This document shows, in pieces, positions 23,339 through 31,625 of a stretch of DNA of 64,000 bases (within the stretch, counting starts at the first letter, position 1; every line of letters begins with the position of its first letter). A program made the translations under genes and the position numbers. The notes beneath the pieces were generated by a model. The model was given only the letters and a program-made list of their open reading frames with translations. It was not told where the DNA came from and did no database searches. This DNA comes from Acidobacteriota bacterium (GTDB lineage Bacteria > Acidobacteriota > Vicinamibacteria > Vicinamibacterales > JAKQTR01): positions 1-64,000 of the forward strand of contig JAKQTR010000041.1 in NCBI GenBank assembly GCA_029562975.1, written 5' to 3'.

Positions 23339-24205
23339 CTAGACCGTGACCGGCAGCGGATCGGCAGTCACGAGGTTGCGCTGGATCCCCAGGGCCTTCG
23401 GGGCCAGGCCGAACGCCAGGCCCATCAACTGCGTGAAGTAGACGATGGGGATCGTCACGTCCTCGCCGTAGGCGCGGCGCATCTGCCCCTGGTAAGCCTC
23501 CAGGTTGTACTGGCAGAGCGGGCACGCCGTGGCCACCATGTTCGCCGTCCGCGCCCTGGCTTCCTTCAGGAGCAGGAAGCTCATCCGGACGCCGATGTCC
23601 TCCATCGTGCCCATCAGCGACCCGCCGCAGCAGTGGGCCTTCAGCGGGTACTCGACGACCCGCGCGCCGAGCGCCTCCAGCAGCCGGTCCATCGTCTGCG
23701 GCCGGAGCGGATCGTCGAAGCCGCTGTACGGGCGGACGATCTGACAGCCGTAGTAGGGCGCCACCCGGCAGCCGGTGAGCGGGCGGATGACCTTCGCCGC
23801 GATCGCGTCGAGCCCCACCGTATTCACCAGCACGTCCAGCGGGTGCCGGATCACGGCGCGGCCCGCGTAGGCCAGCCCGGCCGCCTGGAGCCCTTTGTGC
23901 ACTCTCGCCGCGATCTCCGGGTAGCCGCTGATGGTGTGCTGGGCCTTCGACAGCACGAGGTAGCAGGCCGCGCACGGCGCCACGATCTCGAGCCCCATCG
24001 GCTCGGCCAGCGCGAGGTTGCGGGCGGCGAGCGCGACGGCCTTGTCGCCGCTGATCGACATGTAGCTGGTCGCGCCGCAGCAGTTCCAGTCGGGGATTTC
24101 CTCGAGCCCGAGGCCGAGGTGCGCGAAGACCGCCCGCACCGACTCGTCGTACGGCTTGCCGAGCCCGGTCAGCGAGCAGCCGGGATAGTAGGCGTAGGCC
24201 GACAT
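23339..24205 (-). CDS. hdrB: HdrB-type subunit, two CCG domains
   Basis: The 288-residue protein carries two CCG domains: PGCSL with WNCCGATS and CAACY in the first half, and YYGCQIVRP with AHCCGGSLMGT and CPLCQYN in the second. These motifs bind the non-cubane [4Fe-4S] pair of HdrB, the disulfide-reducing subunit. In a non-methanogen the substrate is unlikely to be CoM-S-S-CoB and may be another disulfide or a redox protein. ATG 24205 is preferred over the upstream in-frame ATG at 24226 because it lies directly after the hdrC stop (24207). Confidence 0.92.
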   Translation of the reverse strand: MSAYAYYPGCSLTGLGKPYDESVRAVFAHLGLGLEEIPDWNCCGATSYMSISGDKAVALAARNLALAEPMGLEIVAPCAACYLVLSKAQHTISGYPEIAARVHKGLQAAGLAYAGRAVIRHPLDVLVNTVGLDAIAAKVIRPLTGCRVAPYYGCQIVRPYSGFDDPLRPQTMDRLLEALGARVVEYPLKAHCCGGSLMGTMEDIGVRMSFLLLKEARARTANMVATACPLCQYNLEAYQGQMRRAYGEDVTIPIVYFTQLMGLAFGLAPKALGIQRNLVTADPLPVTV

Positions 24206-24206
24206 C

Positions 24207-24782
24207 TCAGGACTCCTCCATCGCATCGAGGACCGCTCGCAGCTGCTTCGGGTCCTTGATCCGTTCCTGCCCCAGCGCCATGCGCCCGGTCTTGATCAGC
24301 TTCAGGCCGATCGGCGCCATCTTCAGCAGGCTGAACGGGTTCGTGCGCAGCGCCAGCTCGATGACCACCCGCGCCTCCGAGTTGCGCCCGTGCGCGGCCA
24401 CCATGTTGTAGAAGGCCTTCGCGAGCACCGGGACGGGAAACCGCTTGGGGTAGGTGCCCTTCTCGATGGCGCGGCGCTTCAGCAGGTACATCACGTCGGT
24501 GACCTTGATCTCGCGCGGGCAGCGGACCTGGCACTCGTAGCACGAGGCGCACAGCCAGGGCGTCGACGACGCCATGACGTCCGCCTCGAGGCCGGCCCGC
24601 GTGAGCGCGATGATCCGTCGCGGCGTCAGGTCCATGTGGACCGCCACCGGGCACGCGCCGCTGCACGTCCCGCACTGGATGCAGTCGCGCAGGGCCTCGC
24701 CGCCAGGCTGAGCCATGATCTCCGCCGGAAACGCCGGGTTCACGTCTTCGGCGTACCGGCAGTGCGTGGAACCCTTTCGCAC
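24207..24782 (-). CDS. hdrC: HdrC-type [4Fe-4S] subunit
   Basis: The 191-residue protein has two ferredoxin motifs, CIQCGTCSGACP and CASCYECQVRCP, followed by MYLLKRRAIEKG and a helical C-terminus, the HdrC pattern. It wires HdrA to HdrB. I chose the GTG at 24782 because AGGAGG lies seven bases upstream; an in-frame ATG at 24812 has no such site. It is the first gene of the long minus-strand hydrogenase operon, and its leader (24783-24929) follows a TTGACA promoter candidate. Confidence 0.92.
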   Translation of the reverse strand: MRKGSTHCRYAEDVNPAFPAEIMAQPGGEALRDCIQCGTCSGACPVAVHMDLTPRRIIALTRAGLEADVMASSTPWLCASCYECQVRCPREIKVTDVMYLLKRRAIEKGTYPKRFPVPVLAKAFYNMVAAHGRNSEARVVIELALRTNPFSLLKMAPIGLKLIKTGRMALGQERIKDPKQLRAVLDAMEES

Positions 24783-25078
24783 GGCTGCACCTCCTGAGTG
24801 GTCCGCGGGCAAGGTCGAGCCTCAAGGAACTCCCGATATCGTGGCCGCATAGACGGGTGATGCGCGTACGTGGGTCATGCGGCGTCTCTAGGGGGATGGG
24901 AGGACGCGTTCGGAAGCCACCGCGGGAGCAGCGTAGGAGGCTGGATTCCCTATGTCAACACCGGAAGCCTACCGGACAACTACGATTTACAGGGGAGCGT
25001 GCGAATGCCGTCGGCGCCCGCCCGCCAGCAGCGTCCGACCGTTGGGCTTGACGGACTCCGAGCTTGGGAGTAGGAATT
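24783..25078. promoter_or_regulatory. Divergent promoter region between hdrC operon and Rrf2 gene
   Basis: This 296-base region separates the minus-strand hydrogenase operon from the plus-strand Rrf2-type regulator. It contains a TTGACA -35 candidate for the operon (24953-24958) and a direct repeat of ACCGGA with an 11-base period at 24960-24976, next to that -35. The arrangement suggests autoregulation and operon control by the divergent regulator. No sigma-54 -24/-12 element with correct spacing was found by eye. Confidence 0.45.
24930..24958 (-). promoter_or_regulatory. Candidate sigma-70 promoter of the hdr-hydrogenase operon
   Basis: On the minus strand a perfect TTGACA (24958-24953) is followed after 17 bases by TACGCT (24935-24930), three of six matches to TATAAT. 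Transcription would start near 24923 and give a leader of about 140 bases before the hdrC GTG. The ACCGGA direct repeat just upstream could bind an activator or the Rrf2 protein. Confidence 0.4.
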
Positions 25079-25615
25079 ATGAGGAGGGTCCCGGTGCGCC
25101 TCAACACGCGCGGCCGCTACGGTCTCCAGATGATGTCGCAACTGGCCTGCCGGCTGGGCGAACCCGCTCCCGTCGGCCTGAAGGACATCGCCAGGGCGAC
25201 CGGGCTGCCGTGGCGCTACCTCGAGCAGATCGCCAGTCCGCTGCGCAAGGCCGCGCTCATCAAGGGGCGGCCGGGGCGCGCCGGCGGCTACAAGCTGGGC
25301 CGGCCTCCTTCCGCCATCACACTCCGCGATGTGATAGAAGCCACAACGGGCCGGCTGTGCCTGATGGAATGCGTGGACGACCCGGAGACCTGCGACTGCA
25401 GCCCGAGGTGCCCGTCCCGTTCGATGTGGGTGAGCCTGACCGCCGATCTGCGGGCCGTGCTGGACCGCTACACGCTCGACGACCTGGCCCAGCGCCCGTG
25501 CGCGGGCTGCCGGGACACGGCGGCCCGGGCCCGGAGGCTCCGGGCCGCGCTCACGCCCCAGCCGCGCGGCCGCCGCGGAACAGCCCTCTCGAAACGCGCG
25601 CGGGCAACCGGGTGA
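25079..25615 (+). CDS. Rrf2-family transcriptional regulator
   Basis: The 178-residue protein has the Rrf2 winged-helix start (LNTRGRYGLQMMSQLA), GLPWRYLEQIASPLRKAALI and the GRAGGYKLGRP wing. A Cys-rich loop follows, MECVDDPETCDCSPRCPS (residues about 99-117), with five cysteines that could hold an Fe-S cluster as in IscR, NsrR or RsrR. A second pair is at PCAGC. Start ATG 25079 follows GGGAGTAGG. It is divergent from the hydrogenase operon, so an Fe-S-based redox or NO/O2 switch for that operon is a reasonable inference. The last 20 residues are Arg/Ala-rich and poorly defined. Confidence 0.88.
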   Translation: MRRVPVRLNTRGRYGLQMMSQLACRLGEPAPVGLKDIARATGLPWRYLEQIASPLRKAALIKGRPGRAGGYKLGRPPSAITLRDVIEATTGRLCLMECVDDPETCDCSPRCPSRSMWVSLTADLRAVLDRYTLDDLAQRPCAGCRDTAARARRLRAALTPQPRGRRGTALSKRARATG

Positions 25616-25622
25616 TCCGGTC

Positions 25623-25649
25623 CGCGCCGGCCGGCGTCGGCCGGGCGCG
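25623..25649. terminator. GC-rich hairpin between convergent genes
   Basis: An 11-base-pair stem with one bulged G and a GCGT loop lies between the converging Rrf2 and adenylate kinase genes. There is no U-tract on either strand, so it is a terminator-like structure rather than a classical intrinsic terminator. Confidence 0.35.
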
Positions 25650-25654
25650 GCGGC

Positions 25655-26302
25655 TCACCCGCCTGTTCGATGCTCGACGCCGAGCGCGCCGAGGACCCGC
25701 TGCCTGACCTCGGGAACGCTGCCCAGGCCGTCGATCCTGGACAGGAGGCCGAGGCGCTCGTAGTAGGGCACCACCTGGTTCGTCTTTTCGTGATATTCCC
25801 GCAGGCGCTTCGTGAGCACGGCCTCGGTGTCGTCCGGCCTCTGCACGAGCCGCGCCGCCACGTCCGCCGGCGGCGGGTCGAACGTCACATGATAGACCCG
25901 GCCTGTCTCGGGATCGCTGCGCCGCCCCGTGATCCGCTCGAGGATCACGGCGTCGTCCACCTCGACGAGCAGCACCCGATCGATCCGCCGGCCCGCCGCG
26001 GCGAGCGCGCCGGTCAGCCATTCGGCCTGGGCGAGGGTGCGGGGGAAGCCGTCGAGCAGGAAGCCGCCGTTGCAGTCGGGCTGAGAGAGCCTGTCCTCGA
26101 CGATCCGGTTCACGAGGCCGTCGGGCACGAGCGCCCCAGCGTTGGCGTACGACTGGAACTCCCGCCCGAGCGGCGTCTGCTCGCGGATGGCCGCCCTGAT
26201 GAGGTCGCCGGTGGAGATCTGCGGAATGCCCAGCGCCCGCGTGATCGCCTCGGCCTGCGTGCCTTTGCCCGCGCCCGGGGCGCCAAGGAGAATCAGATTC
26301 AT
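25655..26302 (-). CDS. adk: Adenylate kinase
   Basis: The 215-residue enzyme interconverts ATP + AMP and two ADP. It has the P-loop GAPGAGKGTQ (residues 8-17), STGDLIR, the GFPRTLAQAEW motif and a long-form LID (ERITGRRSDPETGRVYH) without the zinc cysteines of many Gram-positive enzymes. Start ATG 26302 gives the standard N-terminus MNLILLGAPG. Orthologues often lie in ribosomal-protein operons, but here it stands alone, convergent with the Rrf2 gene and separated from the HAD gene by 150 bases that contain a degenerate GGGACTCGGGG repeat. Confidence 0.96.
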   Translation of the reverse strand: MNLILLGAPGAGKGTQAEAITRALGIPQISTGDLIRAAIREQTPLGREFQSYANAGALVPDGLVNRIVEDRLSQPDCNGGFLLDGFPRTLAQAEWLTGALAAAGRRIDRVLLVEVDDAVILERITGRRSDPETGRVYHVTFDPPPADVAARLVQRPDDTEAVLTKRLREYHEKTNQVVPYYERLGLLSRIDGLGSVPEVRQRVLGALGVEHRTGG

Positions 26303-26397
26303 GAAGGTCCTCGTGTCGTGAAGGCCGGCGCGCGCCGGCCATGCGGAGGGGCCCGGCCATCCTAGTGCATGGGATCGAGGGAGACAAGGGCGGGGTA

Positions 26398-26436
26398 GAG
26401 GACTCGGGGCTCGGGACTCGGGGCGTGGGGCGCGGC
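26398..26436. repeat. Degenerate CGGGACTCGGGG intergenic repeat
   Basis: Three imperfect units of GACTCGGGGCTCGGG lie in the spacer between adk and the HAD gene. The same low-complexity family recurs at several other intergenic sites in the window. Confidence 0.5.
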
Positions 26437-26452
26437 ATCCAGACACCGAGGT

Positions 26453-27442
26453 TCAGACGGAGCCGTGGAGGATCGCGAGCACCTCGTCGAAGGACGCGCA
26501 GTAATGCTGGCAGAGCGGCCGCGCGCCGCTTGCCTCGATGGTGCCGCCGGCCATGCCGAATGCCGTGAACCCGGCGAGCCTGATGGCGCACACGCCGGCG
26601 CCGCTGTCCTCGATCCCCACGACGCGGTGGCGCTGGTCGAAGGGAATCCCCAGCCCGACGCGGGCGGCCTCCGCGTAGAGCCATGGATGAGGCTTGGGCG
26701 ACAGTTCGCCCAGCGTGCCCGCCTCGCCGGGCCGGACAGGGAAGCCGGCCGTCACAATCGCGTCGTAAAAGGCGCGCGGATCGCCGAGATCCATGGCCCG
26801 GAACGCGGCCACCAGCTCCGGCCACGCCTTCTCGTGCAAGCCCGACGTCACGACGCCTATCCGGATGCCTTCGCGCTTCAAGGCCAGCAGGAAGGGCTTG
26901 AGGCCAGGGGCCGGGACGAACGCGTCCTGGCGGCCCCGTCCCTCGAGAATCTCGCGCATCTCGCGGTGCGTGTGCTCGAAGTAGCACCGGCGCGCGTCCT
27001 CCACGGAACGGTCCGGACAGTACTTGCGAATGCAGTGCTCCAGGTGCTCCGACACGCTGAACCCCGACACAAACGGCAGGTCGGACTCGTCGAGGCGGAA
27101 CGACGGGTCGCCGAGGAGGCTCCCCGTCGCCCGCTCGATCATCAGCACCCAGAACGGCTCGCTCCGCACGGTGGTCCCGTCCAGGTCCATGAGGACGGCC
27201 CGGACGGGGCGTTCGAGCGCCACGGGATGCACGGGGTAGTACGCCGGGTAGCCGAGGGCGGAGCGCACGTAGGCCAGCGTCCGATCCTCGAACACGATGA
27301 ACTCGACGCGGCGGTCGGCGGGCGCCAGCACGAGCCGCACGCCGTCGCGGCCTTCGGCGAAGCGGCCGTCGCTGCACGCGCCGAGGCGCACGAAGCGTTC
27401 GAGGTCGATCGCGCCGAGGCCGGGCAGCAGGGTGTGTGTCAT
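26453..27442 (-). CDS. HAD-family phosphatase with N-terminal extension
   Basis: The 329-residue protein has a HAD hydrolase core from about residue 80: nucleophile motif LMDLDGTTV, a helical cap, TSGLHEK as motif II, a conserved Lys in SPKPHPW, and GIEDSGAG as motif IV. It resembles phosphoglycolate or beta-phosphoglucomutase-type phosphatases. The first 80 residues form an extra domain of unknown function with YVRSALGYPAYYP. The ATG at 27442 overlaps the lutC stop by four bases, so it is the last gene of the lut operon. The substrate cannot be told from sequence. A role in clearing a phosphorylated by-product of lactate or glycolate metabolism is speculation. Confidence 0.85.
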   Translation of the reverse strand: MTHTLLPGLGAIDLERFVRLGACSDGRFAEGRDGVRLVLAPADRRVEFIVFEDRTLAYVRSALGYPAYYPVHPVALERPVRAVLMDLDGTTVRSEPFWVLMIERATGSLLGDPSFRLDESDLPFVSGFSVSEHLEHCIRKYCPDRSVEDARRCYFEHTHREMREILEGRGRQDAFVPAPGLKPFLLALKREGIRIGVVTSGLHEKAWPELVAAFRAMDLGDPRAFYDAIVTAGFPVRPGEAGTLGELSPKPHPWLYAEAARVGLGIPFDQRHRVVGIEDSGAGVCAIRLAGFTAFGMAGGTIEASGARPLCQHYCASFDEVLAILHGSV

Positions 27443-28119
27443 GCCGTCAGGACCACGTGGACGTGCTTCGGGCCGTGGACGCCGTGCGACAGCGCCATCT
27501 CGATGTCCGCCGTGCGGCTGGGCCCCGCCACCAGCACGACGTTGCTCCCCGCGTCCAGCAGGCGGGGCTCTTCGCGGACCAGGTCCGCCAGGGTGGGCCG
27601 CAGCCGCCGCTCCGACACGATGGCGACGTGGACCGCCGGGAGCAGCGACACGAGCCGCCCGCGGCCGGGCCCGCTGACGAGAACCACGGCCCCGTTCTCG
27701 GCGATCGCGGCGTGGCCGCCGGTCACGCCCAGGCCGATCGGCTCCAGAGCCTGCGCGAGACGGATCCGGGCGTCAGGGTCCGTCGGCATCCGGTAGTCCA
27801 CGCGGGCCAGGCCGCGCGCCGCCAGCCCTTCCAGCAACCCGGGGCAGCCCAGCTCCGTCTCGTCCCACGCCAGGAACGACCGGACCCCATGCGCGGCCGC
27901 GATGTCGGCGACGAGGGCCGGCACTTCCGGTGACGCCGCCCGATGCACGCGGCCCGAGAGCGCCGTCAGGACGGCGCCGAAGCGCTCGACCATCGCCTCG
28001 ATGGATCCGCCGCGGCCGGCCTTCGCGTCGGGAACACCCGCATGCTCTGCTGACGGGAGCGCCGCGCGCACGAGCCCGCTGCGGATGGACTCCAGGATTC
28101 GGCCCCGGGCTCCGGTCAT
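27439..28119 (-). CDS. lutC: LutC-type LUD-domain protein
   Basis: The 226-residue LUD-domain protein matches LutC/YkgG: FLAWDETELG, a conserved GVTGGHAAIAENGAVVLVSGPGRGRLVSLLPAVHVAIV block, and a C-terminal GPSRTADIEMALSHGVHGP motif. With LutA and LutB it forms the iron-sulfur L-lactate oxidation complex. It overlaps lutB and the HAD gene by four bases on either side, so the four genes are translationally coupled. The first 35 residues are less conserved. Confidence 0.92.
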   Translation of the reverse strand: MTGARGRILESIRSGLVRAALPSAEHAGVPDAKAGRGGSIEAMVERFGAVLTALSGRVHRAASPEVPALVADIAAAHGVRSFLAWDETELGCPGLLEGLAARGLARVDYRMPTDPDARIRLAQALEPIGLGVTGGHAAIAENGAVVLVSGPGRGRLVSLLPAVHVAIVSERRLRPTLADLVREEPRLLDAGSNVVLVAGPSRTADIEMALSHGVHGPKHVHVVLTA

Positions 28120-29561
28120 CGCGCCGCCTCTTTCCGCAGGCGGTGCTGCTGCAGGAACGACCGGGTTGCGGGGGCGGGGAAATCCCGTGACGCGGTCCAG
28201 GCGCCGAGCGGGCCGGGCAGCCACCGGATCCAGCCGCCCTTGGCGACCATCCTGCCGAGCAGCCCGGCGGCGGCGACGGCGCTCCGATAGAGCCGCGGCC
28301 GCCTCGCGACGGCGGCATAGACCGGCATGGCGACCCGGAGCCACCGCGGCGCCAGCCGCTTCGCCGCTGCCTGCCGGCGCACCTCCAGCAAGAGGCGCGG
28401 CAGGTCGATCCGCACGGGGCACGCCTCGCGGCAGGCGCCGCAGAGGCTGCTGGCCTGCGCCAGTTCCGACCATGCCTCGAGCCCCAGCAGGCCAGGCATG
28501 ACCACGGATCCGACAGGCCCCGGATAGACGCCGCCGTAGGCGTGCCCGCCCACCTTCTGGTAGACGGGGCAGACGTTGAGGCAGGCGCCGCACCGGATGC
28601 AGTAGAGGATCTCGGCCAGCGGCCCTCCCAGCAGGCGGCTCCTGCCGTTGTCCACGAACACGACGTGCACATCGTCCGGGCCGTCCGGCTCGCCGCCCTT
28701 CGCAGGGCCCGGTCCGGCGCCTGCCCTGCGCGGGCCGGAGATGAGACTGGTGTAGACCGACAGCGCCTGGCCGGTCGCGCTGCGCGCGAGGAGGGACAGA
28801 ACGGCGGCGAGGTCCGCGGCCGAGGGCACGATGCGCTCGATGCCGACCAGCGCCACGTGCACGCGCGGCAGCGTCGTCGTCAAACGCCCATTGCCCTCGT
28901 TGGTCACGAGGCACACGGTGCCGGTTTCGGCGACTGCCACGTTGGCGCCGCTGATGCCCATGCCCGCCTGCAGGAACTCCGCGCGCAGGGTGCGCCTGGC
29001 GAAGGCGGTCATGGCCGGGATGTCGGCGACGTCCTCCGGCGCGGCGTTCGCCTTCTCGCGGAAGAGCCGCGCCACGTCGTGGCGCGACCGGTGAATGATG
29101 GGCGTGATGATGTGGGAGGGGCGGTCCCCGGCGATCTGCACGACGAACTCGCCGAGGTCCGTTTCGACGACCCGGACGCCAGACCGCTCGAGGGCGGCGT
29201 TCAGCTCGATCTCCTCGGAGACCATCGACTTCGACTTCACCGCGAGCGTGACGCGCGCCTCTTGCGCGATTGCCGTCACGATCCGGGTGGCGTCGGCGGC
29301 CGTTTCGGCCCAGTGGACGCGGCAGCCGCGCGCGGTCGCCTCGCGCTCGAACCGCTCGAGGAGCTGATCCAGGCGGGCGATGGCGGCGGCGCGGATCCGG
29401 CGCGCCTCGTCCCTGGCGGCCTCGGCGTCGGCGAAAGCGGCCATCGCGGCGGCGCGGCCCCCGGCCAGGCGGCCCGTCGTGAGCGCCAGGGCGTCGCCCA
29501 GCGCGCGATCGGCCAGGGCCGCGTCGATCCGCTGGTGGAAGGCGCGGGCCGCGTCACTCAC
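28116..29561 (-). CDS. lutB: LutB-type iron-sulfur protein
   Basis: The 481-residue protein has an N-terminal LUD domain (AVKSKSMVSEEIELN, GISGANVAVAETGT, NEGNGRLTTTLPRVHVAL) and a C-terminal ferredoxin pair (CIRCGACLNVCPVYQKVGG and CGACREACPVRIDLPRLL), followed by the hydrophobic DUF3390-like tail. It is the core of the LutABC complex that oxidises L-lactate to pyruvate and passes electrons to the respiratory chain. It overlaps lutA by eight bases and lutC by four. Confidence 0.95.
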   Translation of the reverse strand: MSDAARAFHQRIDAALADRALGDALALTTGRLAGGRAAAMAAFADAEAARDEARRIRAAAIARLDQLLERFEREATARGCRVHWAETAADATRIVTAIAQEARVTLAVKSKSMVSEEIELNAALERSGVRVVETDLGEFVVQIAGDRPSHIITPIIHRSRHDVARLFREKANAAPEDVADIPAMTAFARRTLRAEFLQAGMGISGANVAVAETGTVCLVTNEGNGRLTTTLPRVHVALVGIERIVPSAADLAAVLSLLARSATGQALSVYTSLISGPRRAGAGPGPAKGGEPDGPDDVHVVFVDNGRSRLLGGPLAEILYCIRCGACLNVCPVYQKVGGHAYGGVYPGPVGSVVMPGLLGLEAWSELAQASSLCGACREACPVRIDLPRLLLEVRRQAAAKRLAPRWLRVAMPVYAAVARRPRLYRSAVAAAGLLGRMVAKGGWIRWLPGPLGAWTASRDFPAPATRSFLQQHRLRKEAAR

Positions 29562-30309
29562 GGCGGTCTTCCGCGAAGGCGTCCGCGACGACCTCGGCGA
29601 TGTGGCGCGCGGCCGCGCGGCTCCCGCGGCGGCGGAGGCCGCCGCCGATGTGCATGAGGCAGCTGAGGTCGGTCGCGACGACGAAGTCCGCGCCGCTGGC
29701 CTCGACGGCGTCGAGCTTCGATTCGAGCATCGCGCCCGACAGCGGCCCCATCTTCACCGCGAACACGCCGCCGAAACCGCAGCACACCTCGGCGTCCGGC
29801 AGATCGCGGCACCGGCCGCCGGCCACCGCCCGCAGCACTGCCCGCGGCTGCGCGCGCAGCCCCAGGCCCCGCAGGCCGTGGCAGGACGCGTGGTACGCCA
29901 GCGCGGGGCCGGAGGCGGCAGCAGGGAGGCCCGCGCCGAGGACGTCGGCCAGGAACTGACAGAACTCGTAGGTCCGCTCCGCCAGCGCCCGCGCCTTCGG
30001 GCCGTAAACCGCGTCGCCGTCGAAGATCTCCGGGTAGCGCCCCGCGATCATGTCCGCGCAGGAACCCGACGGCACGACCACCGGGTCGGGCGAGCGCGAG
30101 AGCACGTCGATGGTGTGCCGGGCCATGGCCGCGGCCTCCTCGACGAAGCCTCCGTTGAAGGCGGGCTGGCCGCAGCAGGTCTGATCCGGCACGACGTCGA
30201 CGCCGACGCCCAGGCGCTCCAGCACCGCGACGGCCGCGAGGCCGACCGATGGCGAGAAGACATCGACCAGGCAGGTCGCGAAGAACTGGACCCTCGATGG
30301 GCGCGGCAT
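29554..30309 (-). CDS. lutA: LutA-type CCG-domain protein
   Basis: The 251-residue protein has two CCG domains: FATCLVDVFSP with DQTCCGQPAFNGG and GSCADM, and YHASCHGLRGLG with VCCGFGGVFAVK and DLSCLMH. This is the LutA/YkgE (glycolate oxidase GlpC-like) signature. It is the first gene of the lutABC-HAD operon. No GntR-type lutR regulator is adjacent. A lactate permease gene lies 14 kb away at 44239-45918. Confidence 0.94.
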   Translation of the reverse strand: MPRPSRVQFFATCLVDVFSPSVGLAAVAVLERLGVGVDVVPDQTCCGQPAFNGGFVEEAAAMARHTIDVLSRSPDPVVVPSGSCADMIAGRYPEIFDGDAVYGPKARALAERTYEFCQFLADVLGAGLPAAASGPALAYHASCHGLRGLGLRAQPRAVLRAVAGGRCRDLPDAEVCCGFGGVFAVKMGPLSGAMLESKLDAVEASGADFVVATDLSCLMHIGGGLRRRGSRAAARHIAEVVADAFAEDRRE

Positions 30310-30352
30310 GTGGGCCCTCCGCTCGCGTGCGCGGACGCTACCTTACCACGGG

Positions 30353-31435
<1,083 letters not shown>

Positions 31436-31625
31436 TCAGGTGCTAGCATAGCTGAACCCGAAGCAGCAGTGGCTCCGACTCCGATCGCCGGGACCCTGGC
31501 CGAACGCTGCGGAGCGGTCACGGGGGCGATGGCCCCAGCCTGACGGCGCCGGCCGGCGAAGCGGCGGGCCTCGTGGGTCCGACCGCCGCCTGCCTGGCGC
31601 GTGCCGGGCCTGGAGGAGCAACGCC

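Noticed and set aside
24783-25078. Sigma-54 (-24/-12) promoter for the hydrogenase operon
   Set aside because: TGGCTTCCGAACGC and GGCTCGACCTTGCC on the minus strand resemble the elements, but each has GG-GC spacing one base short.
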